Assembly (NCBI GenBank): GCA_938036315.1
Contig: CALHPK010000006.1
Coordinates: 62,001 to 126,000 of the forward strand
DNA from: an uncultured bacterium
Lineage (GTDB): Bacteria > Calescibacteriota > Calescibacteriia > Calescibacteriales > Calescibacteriaceae
Reading direction: 5' to 3'
Length of the DNA stretch: 64,000 bases
Under the pieces are notes generated by a model. It was given only the letters and a program-made list of their open reading frames with translations. It did no database searches and was not told where the DNA came from. Positions 25,912-33,511 of this stretch are shown piece after piece (position 1 is the first letter of the stretch; every line of letters starts with the position of its first letter). The translations under genes and the position numbers were made by a program.

Positions 25912-26689
25912 CGAAACCCTTTGCAAAATAATGTCCTCCATCTACTATTAGGGTTATTCCGTTTATAGCTCGTGCTGCTGGTGATGCGAGAAATATAACC
26001 GCCCAAGCTATGTCTTCTGGTTCTACCACAATGCCACGTGGAGTATTTTTCTTTATGTTCTCTAAAAGTGATTCGGTAGCTCCGACATTTTTGACAAAAC
26101 CTTCTGTCCACACAAGACCCGGGGCTACTAGATTTACTCTGATGTTATATCGCCCCCATTCTGCAGCCAATGTTTTTGTTAATCCTTCGAGTCCTGCTTT
26201 GCCTGTTGCCGATGGCAGAGCGAACGGAGAGCCGAATATACCTGTTGTTGCTCCAATGTTTATTATGATACCGCCATTGTTCTCTTTCATTATCTGGCAC
26301 GCATACTTTGAGCAAAGGAATGTCCCAAGAAGTATTGTTTCAATAATTGCATTCCAGCCTTTGACAGATAACTCCTCTGAGAGGGAAAGGAAATTAGCTC
26401 CAGCGTTGTTTACCAGAATATCGAGTCTACCTTTATCTTTCTCTATTTTTTTGAAAACCTCTCTTACTGAATCCTCTTGTCTCACGTTCATTTGATGGTA
26501 TGTTACTTGTTTTCCTGTTTCCTGTTCTATTTCCTTTGAGGTTTTTATTAAGTTTTCTTCTTTTCGGGATGCTATTATCACATCTCCACCAAGTTTGGTA
26601 AATTCTCGGGCTATAGCTTTCCCTATTCCGGTTCCTCCTCCCGTAACAAGAATTACTTTGCCATCGAAAATGGATTCCTTAAAGATCAC
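25898..26689 (-). CDS. SDR oxidoreductase, 2,4-dienoyl-CoA reductase-like
   Basis: A 263-residue Rossmann enzyme with TGGGTGIGKAIA (NAD(P)-binding TGxxxGIG) and NNAGANF. The usual catalytic YxxxK is SATGKAG, with Ser in the Tyr position, a pattern known in the 2,4-dienoyl-CoA reductase branch. The rest of the family pattern (NIGATTGIFGSPF, RVNLVAPGLVWTEGF) agrees. It probably reduces an unsaturated acyl-CoA. It starts at GTG 26689 with no obvious ribosome site and is first in the SDR-kup-opp run. Confidence 0.8.
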   Translation of the reverse strand: MIFKESIFDGKVILVTGGGTGIGKAIAREFTKLGGDVIIASRKEENLIKTSKEIEQETGKQVTYHQMNVRQEDSVREVFKKIEKDKGRLDILVNNAGANFLSLSEELSVKGWNAIIETILLGTFLCSKYACQIMKENNGGIIINIGATTGIFGSPFALPSATGKAGLEGLTKTLAAEWGRYNIRVNLVAPGLVWTEGFVKNVGATESLLENIKKNTPRGIVVEPEDIAWAVIFLASPAARAINGITLIVDGGHYFAKGFGIEM

Positions 26690-26821
26690 TTTCTGATATT
26701 TTTAAGTGAGAATTGAGGAATTGATTTGAATTGTAAAATATTTTCGTTTTTGGAGTCGGGGAATAAATAATGGGTAGAAAAACTATTTTATAACAGATTG
26801 TTGCAGAATATTATTATTACT

Positions 26822-27952
26822 ATGAGATTTTTTACAGCTGGTGAATCGCATGGGAGTGGAATATTTGCATTTGTGGATGGTTTCCCTGCCGGAGTGAGAA
26901 TCGATCAGGCATATATAAACAATTTATTGAAACTCAGGCAGGGTGGTTATGGCAGGGGAGGGAGACAAAAGATAGAAAGAGATGAAGCAGTAATTCTTTC
27001 TGGAGTAAGATTTGGTATAACAACTGGAGCTCCTATCCTTATTGCGATATGGAATAAGGACCAGAGGGAGATAAAGGAGAGTTACTTACCGCGACCTGGG
27101 CATGCTGATTTGGCAGGTGCTTTCAAATACGGTATAAAGGATACGCGCTTTATATCGGAGAGGGCATCTGCAAGGGAGACTGCCGGCAGAGTCGCTGCGG
27201 GAGCTCTTTGCGAGCTTTTGCTCAAAGAGTTCTCTATTGAGTTCTTATCATTCGTCATTGAAATAGGGGGTGTAAGGGCAAAGGTCCCACAAGAATTTGA
27301 TTACGACCAAATGAGAAAAATTATCGAGAACTCAGAGCTCTACACTCCAGATAAGGAAGCAGAACAGAAAATGAAAGAGATTATAGATCTAGCCAGAAGG
27401 AAAAAGGATACTGTCGGCGGGATATTTGAAGTCAGAGTGAAAAATGTCCCCCCGGGACTTGGCTCTTGTGCGCAGTGGGATATGAGATTGGATGGGAAAA
27501 TTGCAGGTGCGTTGATGAGCATCCAAGCAATAAAGGGGGTAGAGATAGGATTGGGATTCGAATCCGCAAGAAGGTTTGGTTCGCAAGTTCATGATGAAAT
27601 TATTCTTCAAGATGGGAAAATAAAAAGAACTTCAAATAGGGCTGGTGGCATAGAAGGTGGTATGACAAATGGACACGAGATAGTGGTCCGAGCAGCGATG
27701 AAGCCAATTGCAACCTTGTACGCTCCATTAAGATCTGTCAATCTCAAAAGTTTAGAAGAAGAACCAGCCCTTGTGGATAGGTCAGATATATGCGCAGTTC
27801 CTGCCGCATCAGTTGTCGGGAGAGCCGTGACTGCTATTGAGATTGCAAAAGCTTTTCTTGAAAAGTTCGGAGGTGATTCTTTAGATGAGATAAGAAAAAA
27901 TTACGAAAACTATATGAAGAGAGTAGAGAACGTGAAATCATGGATCGGGTAG
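26822..27952 (+). CDS. aroC: Chorismate synthase
   Basis: Final step of the shikimate pathway, FMN-dependent. A start at 26822 (MRFFTAGESHGSG) is chosen over a TTG at 26798, since family members begin with M-R/K-x-x-T-x-G-E-S-H. Conserved blocks are RQGGYGRGGRQKIERD, RASARETAGRVA, GGIEGGMTNGHEIV and VGRAVTAIEIA. No clear Shine-Dalgarno sequence precedes this ATG. It is divergent from the SDR-kup operon. Confidence 0.96.
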   Translation: MRFFTAGESHGSGIFAFVDGFPAGVRIDQAYINNLLKLRQGGYGRGGRQKIERDEAVILSGVRFGITTGAPILIAIWNKDQREIKESYLPRPGHADLAGAFKYGIKDTRFISERASARETAGRVAAGALCELLLKEFSIEFLSFVIEIGGVRAKVPQEFDYDQMRKIIENSELYTPDKEAEQKMKEIIDLARRKKDTVGGIFEVRVKNVPPGLGSCAQWDMRLDGKIAGALMSIQAIKGVEIGLGFESARRFGSQVHDEIILQDGKIKRTSNRAGGIEGGMTNGHEIVVRAAMKPIATLYAPLRSVNLKSLEEEPALVDRSDICAVPAASVVGRAVTAIEIAKAFLEKFGGDSLDEIRKNYENYMKRVENVKSWIG

Positions 27953-28021
27953 CATAAAATAAGTAACTCAGACAAAAATTCGGATCTATTCTATTTATTT
28001 ACTTGATATTTTGGTTTGCTA

Positions 28022-28041
28022 CTGAAAAAATCTGAAAAAAT
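28022..28041. repeat. Tandem CTGAAAAAAT, two copies, period 10
   Basis: CTGAAAAAAT is perfectly repeated at 28022-28031 and 28032-28041, just before the start of the small beta-barrel gene. Confidence 0.6.
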
Positions 28042-28056
28042 ATTCCTTATATCCGG

Positions 28057-28512
28057 TTGAATGAAAGAATCTTTAATATGTTTGTTGTGGGAGCACTTCA
28101 GACATTGATATTTTTATCTCAATTCGGGCTAGGGGTTATGATAGGTGTCCCATCTGGCTTGACGGGGAAATATTGGCTTGATAGAATAAATGCAGTAAGT
28201 GCAGGGGTTTCATGGTCTATAGTAGATGAGTCCTTCTTTGCTTTTGTAGATTGGAACTACGAAATCAGAATTGATATTGATATAGCTGAAATCAAAGATG
28301 TAGGACATGTTTTCTTTTATCCTGGTGTGGGGATATTTACTGGGATTGGCAAAAGGGGAAATGTCGGGGTTAAAATCCCGCTGGGGGCTGATTTCAGTTT
28401 TATAAAGGTACCACTTAATCTGTTTTTAGAGATATCACCAGCTGTTGGGCTTATACCTGAGACATCTCCAAAATTATTTGGATTTATAGGTGCTAGATAC
28501 TTGTTCAAATAA
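28057..28512 (+). CDS. Small outer-membrane beta-barrel protein (BAPKO_0422-like)
   Basis: A 151-residue exported protein. A hydrophobic N-terminus (VGALQTLIFLSQFG) acts as signal, followed by GLGVMIGVPSGLTGKYWLDR, whose pattern matches the small outer-membrane barrels labelled BAPKO_0422 family. Alternating strands end with a terminal aromatic-type FIGARYLFK. The start is a TTG at 28057; an in-frame ATG at 28078 (MFVVGAL) is an alternative. Its function is structural or unknown. Confidence 0.65.
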   Translation: MNERIFNMFVVGALQTLIFLSQFGLGVMIGVPSGLTGKYWLDRINAVSAGVSWSIVDESFFAFVDWNYEIRIDIDIAEIKDVGHVFFYPGVGIFTGIGKRGNVGVKIPLGADFSFIKVPLNLFLEISPAVGLIPETSPKLFGFIGARYLFK

Positions 28513-28705
28513 AGTTTCTCACCTTTGGAAGAACTTTGTAGTTTATAGTTGTTAGTTTATAGATAGTTCTGTAAAATCTATTCTAAAGCTATTTTTTAAA
28601 AGTATTTCAGACTATTTATTTTGTTTATTATTTTGTTTTTATTATTATAACCATTTTATTGATATTATATTATGTTTACTATATTTTAATAGGGGGTTTT
28701 TAGCC

Positions 28706-29869
28706 ATGAATAGGGTGTTATTTTTGTTCTTTCTTTTTTCACTTTTGACTTACGGCATATCTACCGCTGAAACTGGAGTTACAAAAGATAAGATATATGT
28801 GGGAACGAGTATGCCATTTTCTGGACCTGCTGCCGCCTGGGGGAATGTCGGAAAAGCTATGTCAGCTTACTTCAAGTATGTGAATGAGAAAAAAGGAGGA
28901 GTTCATGGCAGGAAGATAGAATTGTTAGCCCGGGATGATGCTTATACTCCTGCCAAGATGAGGACAAATATTGAGGAACTTTCAGGTAAAGTCTTTATTT
29001 TTGCTGGACTTTTGGGAACTGCTAATGTATCAGCAAACAGGGACATTGTTGCTCAGAAGAAGATCCCAACCATTCTCCCTTTAGGTAATCCGAGAATGTG
29101 GGTTGGTTACCCCAAAGATAAGCTTAAGTATTTTTTTGTAGGTTATACAGATTACAAAGATGAAGCTGTCTTTTTAACTAAGTTTGCGATTGAGAAATTG
29201 GGAGTACAGAAAATAGCCGTTTTTTATCAAAATGATGACTACGGTGAAGGTGGACTGGAAGGTGTAAAGGAAGTTGCGAAAGATAAACTTGTTGAGAAGA
29301 TTTCACACGAGCTTACAGAGACTGATTTTTCGGTTCACGCTCAAAAAGTTAAGGATTCAAATGCCGATGCGGTTGTGATCTATTCAAATCCTCGACAGGC
29401 AGCTTCATTTGTTAAGAAGTTGGATGAGCTTGGTTTTAGACCTAAAATTCTTGCTTCCTTCCCTCTGGCAGATCCGGTTATGGTTAAGCTCGCAGGGCCG
29501 GCGTGGGATGGTGCCTATGTAGGGGCAGTTGTGAAGCTTCCTCAGCTTTATCCAGAGTCAGCTACAATATTTGAGGAGGTAGTAAAGATTGATCCTGAAC
29601 TTGCAAAGACTCCTTTTATTACACTATATGGCATAGGTATAGGAATAGTAGTTGAAGAAGCTCTAAGAAGAGCCGGGAAGAATCCGACAAGAGGAAAAGT
29701 CATAGAGGCTCTTGAAAGTATGGAAAACTATGAAACACCTATTTTCTTCCCTATAACTTTCTCAAAGACGAGAAGACATGGTACAAATTATGTTGGTATA
29801 TGGAAGGTGTATGCTGATGGGAAATATGAGGAGATAGAAAAACCTACGGCATTGCCTCCCTTGTTCTGA
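28706..29869 (+). CDS. Branched-chain amino-acid type ABC substrate-binding protein
   Basis: A 387-residue periplasmic binding protein (LivJ/LivK type I fold). A signal peptide of about 20 residues is followed by GVTKDKIYVGTSMPFSGPAA, the classic start of the mature domain. GGVHGRKIELLARDDAY and AVFYQNDDYGEGG confirm the family. Ligands in this family include amino acids, amides and aromatic acids. AGGGGG at about 28691 gives a strong ribosome site. No transport permeases flank it. Confidence 0.92.
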   Translation: MNRVLFLFFLFSLLTYGISTAETGVTKDKIYVGTSMPFSGPAAAWGNVGKAMSAYFKYVNEKKGGVHGRKIELLARDDAYTPAKMRTNIEELSGKVFIFAGLLGTANVSANRDIVAQKKIPTILPLGNPRMWVGYPKDKLKYFFVGYTDYKDEAVFLTKFAIEKLGVQKIAVFYQNDDYGEGGLEGVKEVAKDKLVEKISHELTETDFSVHAQKVKDSNADAVVIYSNPRQAASFVKKLDELGFRPKILASFPLADPVMVKLAGPAWDGAYVGAVVKLPQLYPESATIFEEVVKIDPELAKTPFITLYGIGIGIVVEEALRRAGKNPTRGKVIEALESMENYETPIFFPITFSKTRRHGTNYVGIWKVYADGKYEEIEKPTALPPLF

Positions 29870-29991
29870 GTCTGATTTTTCGAGCCTTTTAGATAAGAAG
29901 GTATTACCTCTATTGAATCATTTTGCTTATCGCTCAAAATATCTTGACGGTAAGAAGATTATCAATCCTATCTTATCTGGTAGCTGTGGAT

Positions 29992-30053
29992 GGAAGTGAG
30001 TATTATGAAAGGTATAACAAAAGGAAGTGAGTATTATGAAAGGTATAACAAAA
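29992..30053. repeat. Perfect 31-bp tandem duplication
   Basis: A 31-base unit that starts GGAAGTGAGTATTATG is present at 29992-30022 and again at 30023-30053 with no mismatch. It lies between the binding-protein gene and the ATP sulfurylase gene. It is the longest exact duplication in the window. Confidence 0.95.
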
Positions 30054-30103
30054 AGATACTGATATTTGAAAATGTGGATTGAGTTTTGCTATATACAAAC
30101 AAT

Positions 30104-31315
30104 ATGAGTGTAGTCTTAGGTAGTGGGAAAAAAAATGCCAAAAAGGTTGTAGGGATTATAAGACCTCACGGAGGAAGTTTGAAGTTAAGGTTTTACCCAA
30201 AAGGAAAGGAGAAGATAAAATTAGAAAAGTATCCGGTTTTAGAAGTAACTCGTAGGGAATGGTGCGATCTTCAGCTTTTGGGAGTTGGTGTTCTCTCTCC
30301 TCTTGAGGGTTTTATGAACAGAAAAGATTATCTTTCCTGCGTAAAGAATTTGCATCTTGATAGCGGTATTTTGTGGAGTATCCCAATAACTTTATCGGTA
30401 AAGGATGATGAATATGAAAAGGTAAAGAGAGCAGATATCGTGTATATCAAGTATCAGGGTAAAATATGGGGAGAAATTCAAGTGGAAGAAATATACAGAG
30501 TTGACAAGGAGAAGGAAGCTTTATTTGTTTATAAAACTCTGTCAGATGAGCATCCTTCTGTTCAATACTTGAGAAAGATAGGTCCAAGGTACATAGGTGG
30601 TAAGGTTTTGCTTTATGAGGTTGACAACTTCGGATTTCCAGAGCTTTTTTTTACTCCGGAGCAAACTCGCAAGATCTTTGAAAGTAGGGGGTGGAAGAAA
30701 GTCGTTGGGTTTCAGACCAGGAATGCTCCGCACAGGGGACATGAGTATATTCAGAAATGTGCTCTTGAGATTTGCGATGGGTTGTTTATCAATCCTTTGG
30801 TGGGAGAAACTAAAAGTGATGATGTCCCTTCTGATATTATTGTGAAATCATACAAAGTTTTGATCTATAATTACTACCAAAAAGAGCATGTATTTTTGGG
30901 GGTTTTGCCATCTGCTATGAGGTATGGGGGACCACGTGAGGCTGTTCATCACGCAATAATGCGGAAAAACTTTGGTTGTACTCATTTCATAATAGGGAGA
31001 GATCATGCTGGATTTAAGAATTTTTACGGTCCTTATGATGCCCAAAAGATATTCGATGAAATAGATCCGAAAGAGATAGAGATAATACCTCTTTTTTTTG
31101 GAAATTCTTTCTGGTGCAAAAAGTGTGGTGGAATGACATCGGAAAAGGCTTGTCCTCATCAATTGGAGGATCATATCTCAATTTCTGGGACTCAAGCCAG
31201 GGCTATGCTATCTGAAGGTAATATCCCTCCCGAAGAATTTATGAGAAAAGAAATTTCTGAGATTCTTATAGAATACTATAGAACTTTAAGACAACATAAG
31301 AATCAAGGAGTTTAG
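30104..31315 (+). CDS. sat: Sulfate adenylyltransferase (ATP sulfurylase)
   Basis: Makes APS from sulfate and ATP. The ATP-binding signature QTRNAPHRGHEY and GRDHAG are present, with a zinc-type CKKCGGMTSEKACPH near the end, as in prokaryotic homodimeric Sat. I prefer ATG 30104 (MSVVLGSGKK) over TTG 30086. No apr or dsr genes are nearby, so assimilatory or dissimilatory use cannot be decided. The last 4 bp overlap the stop of the convergent CcmB-like gene. Confidence 0.93.
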   Translation: MSVVLGSGKKNAKKVVGIIRPHGGSLKLRFYPKGKEKIKLEKYPVLEVTRREWCDLQLLGVGVLSPLEGFMNRKDYLSCVKNLHLDSGILWSIPITLSVKDDEYEKVKRADIVYIKYQGKIWGEIQVEEIYRVDKEKEALFVYKTLSDEHPSVQYLRKIGPRYIGGKVLLYEVDNFGFPELFFTPEQTRKIFESRGWKKVVGFQTRNAPHRGHEYIQKCALEICDGLFINPLVGETKSDDVPSDIIVKSYKVLIYNYYQKEHVFLGVLPSAMRYGGPREAVHHAIMRKNFGCTHFIIGRDHAGFKNFYGPYDAQKIFDEIDPKEIEIIPLFFGNSFWCKKCGGMTSEKACPHQLEDHISISGTQARAMLSEGNIPPEEFMRKEISEILIEYYRTLRQHKNQGV

Positions 31316-31941
31316 TCTTCAATATCAAAAAGCAGTAATGAGATAGAAAAGTTCAGAACATCAAAACTTATTATTAGTTTTATAGCATTGGGATCTCCTT
31401 CAAGAAATTTTTGAGCACCTATAATAACTGGAATATATAATGGTAAAAGAATTACATAAATCGGGACTCCTACATTTCCCCTGATGTATGAAACTGAAAA
31501 TAGGATTGACAAAGATGTAACTCCAATCAGTGAAAGTTGAAAAATTAGAACTGAAGAGTATGATACTTTGAAGTTCAAAAAGAAGGTAAACATAGCTATG
31601 ATAAAAAATCCTATCGCTGTCATAATTATGTAGCAGATTAAAAATTTTGATATAAAGATAAGTTCTTTCTCAACACCTGAATTTAAAATTCCCTCTAATA
31701 TTCCATTTTCAGATTCATGCCTTAGTATTTCTGTTGGGATTATAAGTCCTGAGAAGAGAAAGATAATCCAAAGGATTTGGAATGAATGTTCAGATACTAT
31801 TTCCGTGGGCAGGGAGAAAGATATCAGTACAGTGGATATTAATGAGAATGCGAGGGGGAATAGGAATGAAGTTTTTTCTCTGAATGCTATCTTTATGTCT
31901 TTTGTTATCATTGCTACTAATTTATTCAAGAGTGTAGACAT
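31312..31941 (-). CDS. CcmB-like membrane protein (haem exporter B-type)
   Basis: A 209-residue protein with six hydrophobic segments. The pattern KDIKIAFREKTSF, LWIIFLFSGLIIPTE, ESENGILEGIL and LLPLYIPVIIGA matches the CcmB permease of the CcmAB haem-handling transporter for c-type cytochrome maturation. No ccmA or ccmC is adjacent. It is coupled to the GMC gene, whose stop is one base upstream of its ATG, so it may work with that oxidoreductase. An ABC-2 permease of other specificity is the main alternative. Confidence 0.6.
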   Translation of the reverse strand: MSTLLNKLVAMITKDIKIAFREKTSFLFPLAFSLISTVLISFSLPTEIVSEHSFQILWIIFLFSGLIIPTEILRHESENGILEGILNSGVEKELIFISKFLICYIIMTAIGFFIIAMFTFFLNFKVSYSSVLIFQLSLIGVTSLSILFSVSYIRGNVGVPIYVILLPLYIPVIIGAQKFLEGDPNAIKLIISFDVLNFSISLLLFDIED

Positions 31942-31942
31942 A

Positions 31943-33499
31943 CTAGAGAATGTTTTCGAGGATGAATTTTGCTATCTTCAAGGAAAACGCCATAATAGTC
32001 AATTGAGGATTTACGCTCAATGGGAATGGGAATATGCTACCGTCTGATATGTATAGGTTCTCTACTATATGGTATTTGCCATTTTCGTCAACTGCTGAAA
32101 AATGAGGGGAATTTCCCATTCTGCAAGTGCCGAGTGGATGAAATGCCACAGGTTCAAGATGAGATGGTTTTATTTTCCAATCCAATATTTTTTTTATCTC
32201 ATCTGGTTTTAGTTCATCTATCCCCCAGATGTGCGGAAAGATTCTTCTTGCCCCACTTTCGGCAAATATTTTTGAAGCGTTATATATTGCTATCTTGAAT
32301 CGATCGGCATCTGATTTTGTAAGATTGTAGATCATAATGGGGTCTTTAAGAAAAGGTAAGGAAAGTATTCTGCCGTATCCTGAATCTGAAACCATAACAC
32401 CTGTGGACATTATATTATTGTATCTTTTTAACAGAGCTTTAAACTTTTCACCTATAAATGGTAGAGTCATAGCTCCTATGATTGGTGGAGTTGCTATTCC
32501 TTCTATCATTATCCCATATTTTTTAAATTCATCGACTAAGTATCCTTGAGGAATTCCTTCCCATTGATTGATTTCGAAATCAAATTCGGCGGAGATTCTT
32601 ATTCCAGGGTGAATAGTCAGGTACTTTCCAACCGAGTTTAGTGCGATTCCGCTTTTTTTTAAGATATGTGGCGTATAGATTGAGCCAGCGGATAACACAA
32701 CGACCTTACCAAAGACTCTGAATTTCATTTTTTTTCTACTGCTGTCTGTATGTTCATCCAGTGGAGTTTTAACTACTCTGCCTTCTACTCCAACTATTTT
32801 ATTGTTGTGCAATATCAATTTTTCTACTCTTGAGTTTACTATAAATTTTGCTCCATTCTTTATCGCTTGTGGAATATATGATACTGCCATAGAGAGTTTT
32901 GCATTTTCAGGGCAAATATACTGACACTGGCCACATCCTTTACAGTCCTTCGCATTTCTTTTTAGTGGGCTAGCTGACCAGCCCAATTTTTTCGCACCTT
33001 CAAGAAAGATTCTTCCATGGTTCCCTAAAAGTTCATAAGGCGCTTCCGATACTGATAATGATCTTTCAACCTCTTCATAAAAGGGTTCGATGTCTTCATA
33101 TTTTATTTTTACTCCAAAATCTTCAAAGTGAGAGAAAGTATCAGGTGATGCTCTAAGACACGTGCCAGAATTAATAAGGCTTGAGCCTCCCAATCCTACC
33201 CCGATAGGGATTGGAATAGGCGGGCGACCAGGTATGGTATTGTAGGCTACCGTAAAGCCGGAGTTTCTGTATACTTTCTGGAAAGCTCTGAGAGGTCTCT
33301 CGTTGATATCGTAGGGTAAATCTTCTGCCTTCACATAATCTCCCTCTTCAATGATTATGACATTAACTCCACTTTGTGCTAGACTTTTGGCAAGCGGTGC
33401 TCCTCCAGGACCTGAACCTACTACAACAACATCTGCATTCAGTTCGTATCCTCTCTGCGGAATTAATACTCCATCACGCAACTTAAAATCTGCCACCAT
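31943..33499 (-). CDS. GMC-family FAD oxidoreductase
   Basis: A 518-residue enzyme with an N-terminal FAD site (VVVGSGPGGAPLAKSLAQSG). The middle has CKGCGQCQYICPENAK, a Cys set that resembles a ferredoxin-like motif and is typical of long-chain alcohol/sterol-type GMC enzymes. The C-terminal HPLGTCRMG is the GMC signature with the active-site His. The substrate, probably an alcohol, is unknown. It is the third gene of the TetR-HAD-GMC-CcmB-like operon, with 12 bp or less between genes. Confidence 0.88.
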   Translation of the reverse strand: MVADFKLRDGVLIPQRGYELNADVVVVGSGPGGAPLAKSLAQSGVNVIIIEEGDYVKAEDLPYDINERPLRAFQKVYRNSGFTVAYNTIPGRPPIPIPIGVGLGGSSLINSGTCLRASPDTFSHFEDFGVKIKYEDIEPFYEEVERSLSVSEAPYELLGNHGRIFLEGAKKLGWSASPLKRNAKDCKGCGQCQYICPENAKLSMAVSYIPQAIKNGAKFIVNSRVEKLILHNNKIVGVEGRVVKTPLDEHTDSSRKKMKFRVFGKVVVLSAGSIYTPHILKKSGIALNSVGKYLTIHPGIRISAEFDFEINQWEGIPQGYLVDEFKKYGIMIEGIATPPIIGAMTLPFIGEKFKALLKRYNNIMSTGVMVSDSGYGRILSLPFLKDPIMIYNLTKSDADRFKIAIYNASKIFAESGARRIFPHIWGIDELKPDEIKKILDWKIKPSHLEPVAFHPLGTCRMGNSPHFSAVDENGKYHIVENLYISDGSIFPFPLSVNPQLTIMAFSLKIAKFILENIL

Positions 33500-33511
33500 T
33501 GAAATAATAGC

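Noticed and set aside
28659-28687. TTGATA-17-TATTTT promoter-like pair before the branched-chain binding protein gene
   Set aside because: The predicted start would fall inside the Shine-Dalgarno site, and AT-rich DNA yields many such pairs by chance.
29992-30053. CRISPR-like direct repeats
   Set aside because: The two copies are immediately adjacent with no spacer, and no cas gene or third copy is present.
30104-31315. Dissimilatory sulfate reduction locus
   Set aside because: Only sat is present; there are no apr, dsr or qmo genes to support it.
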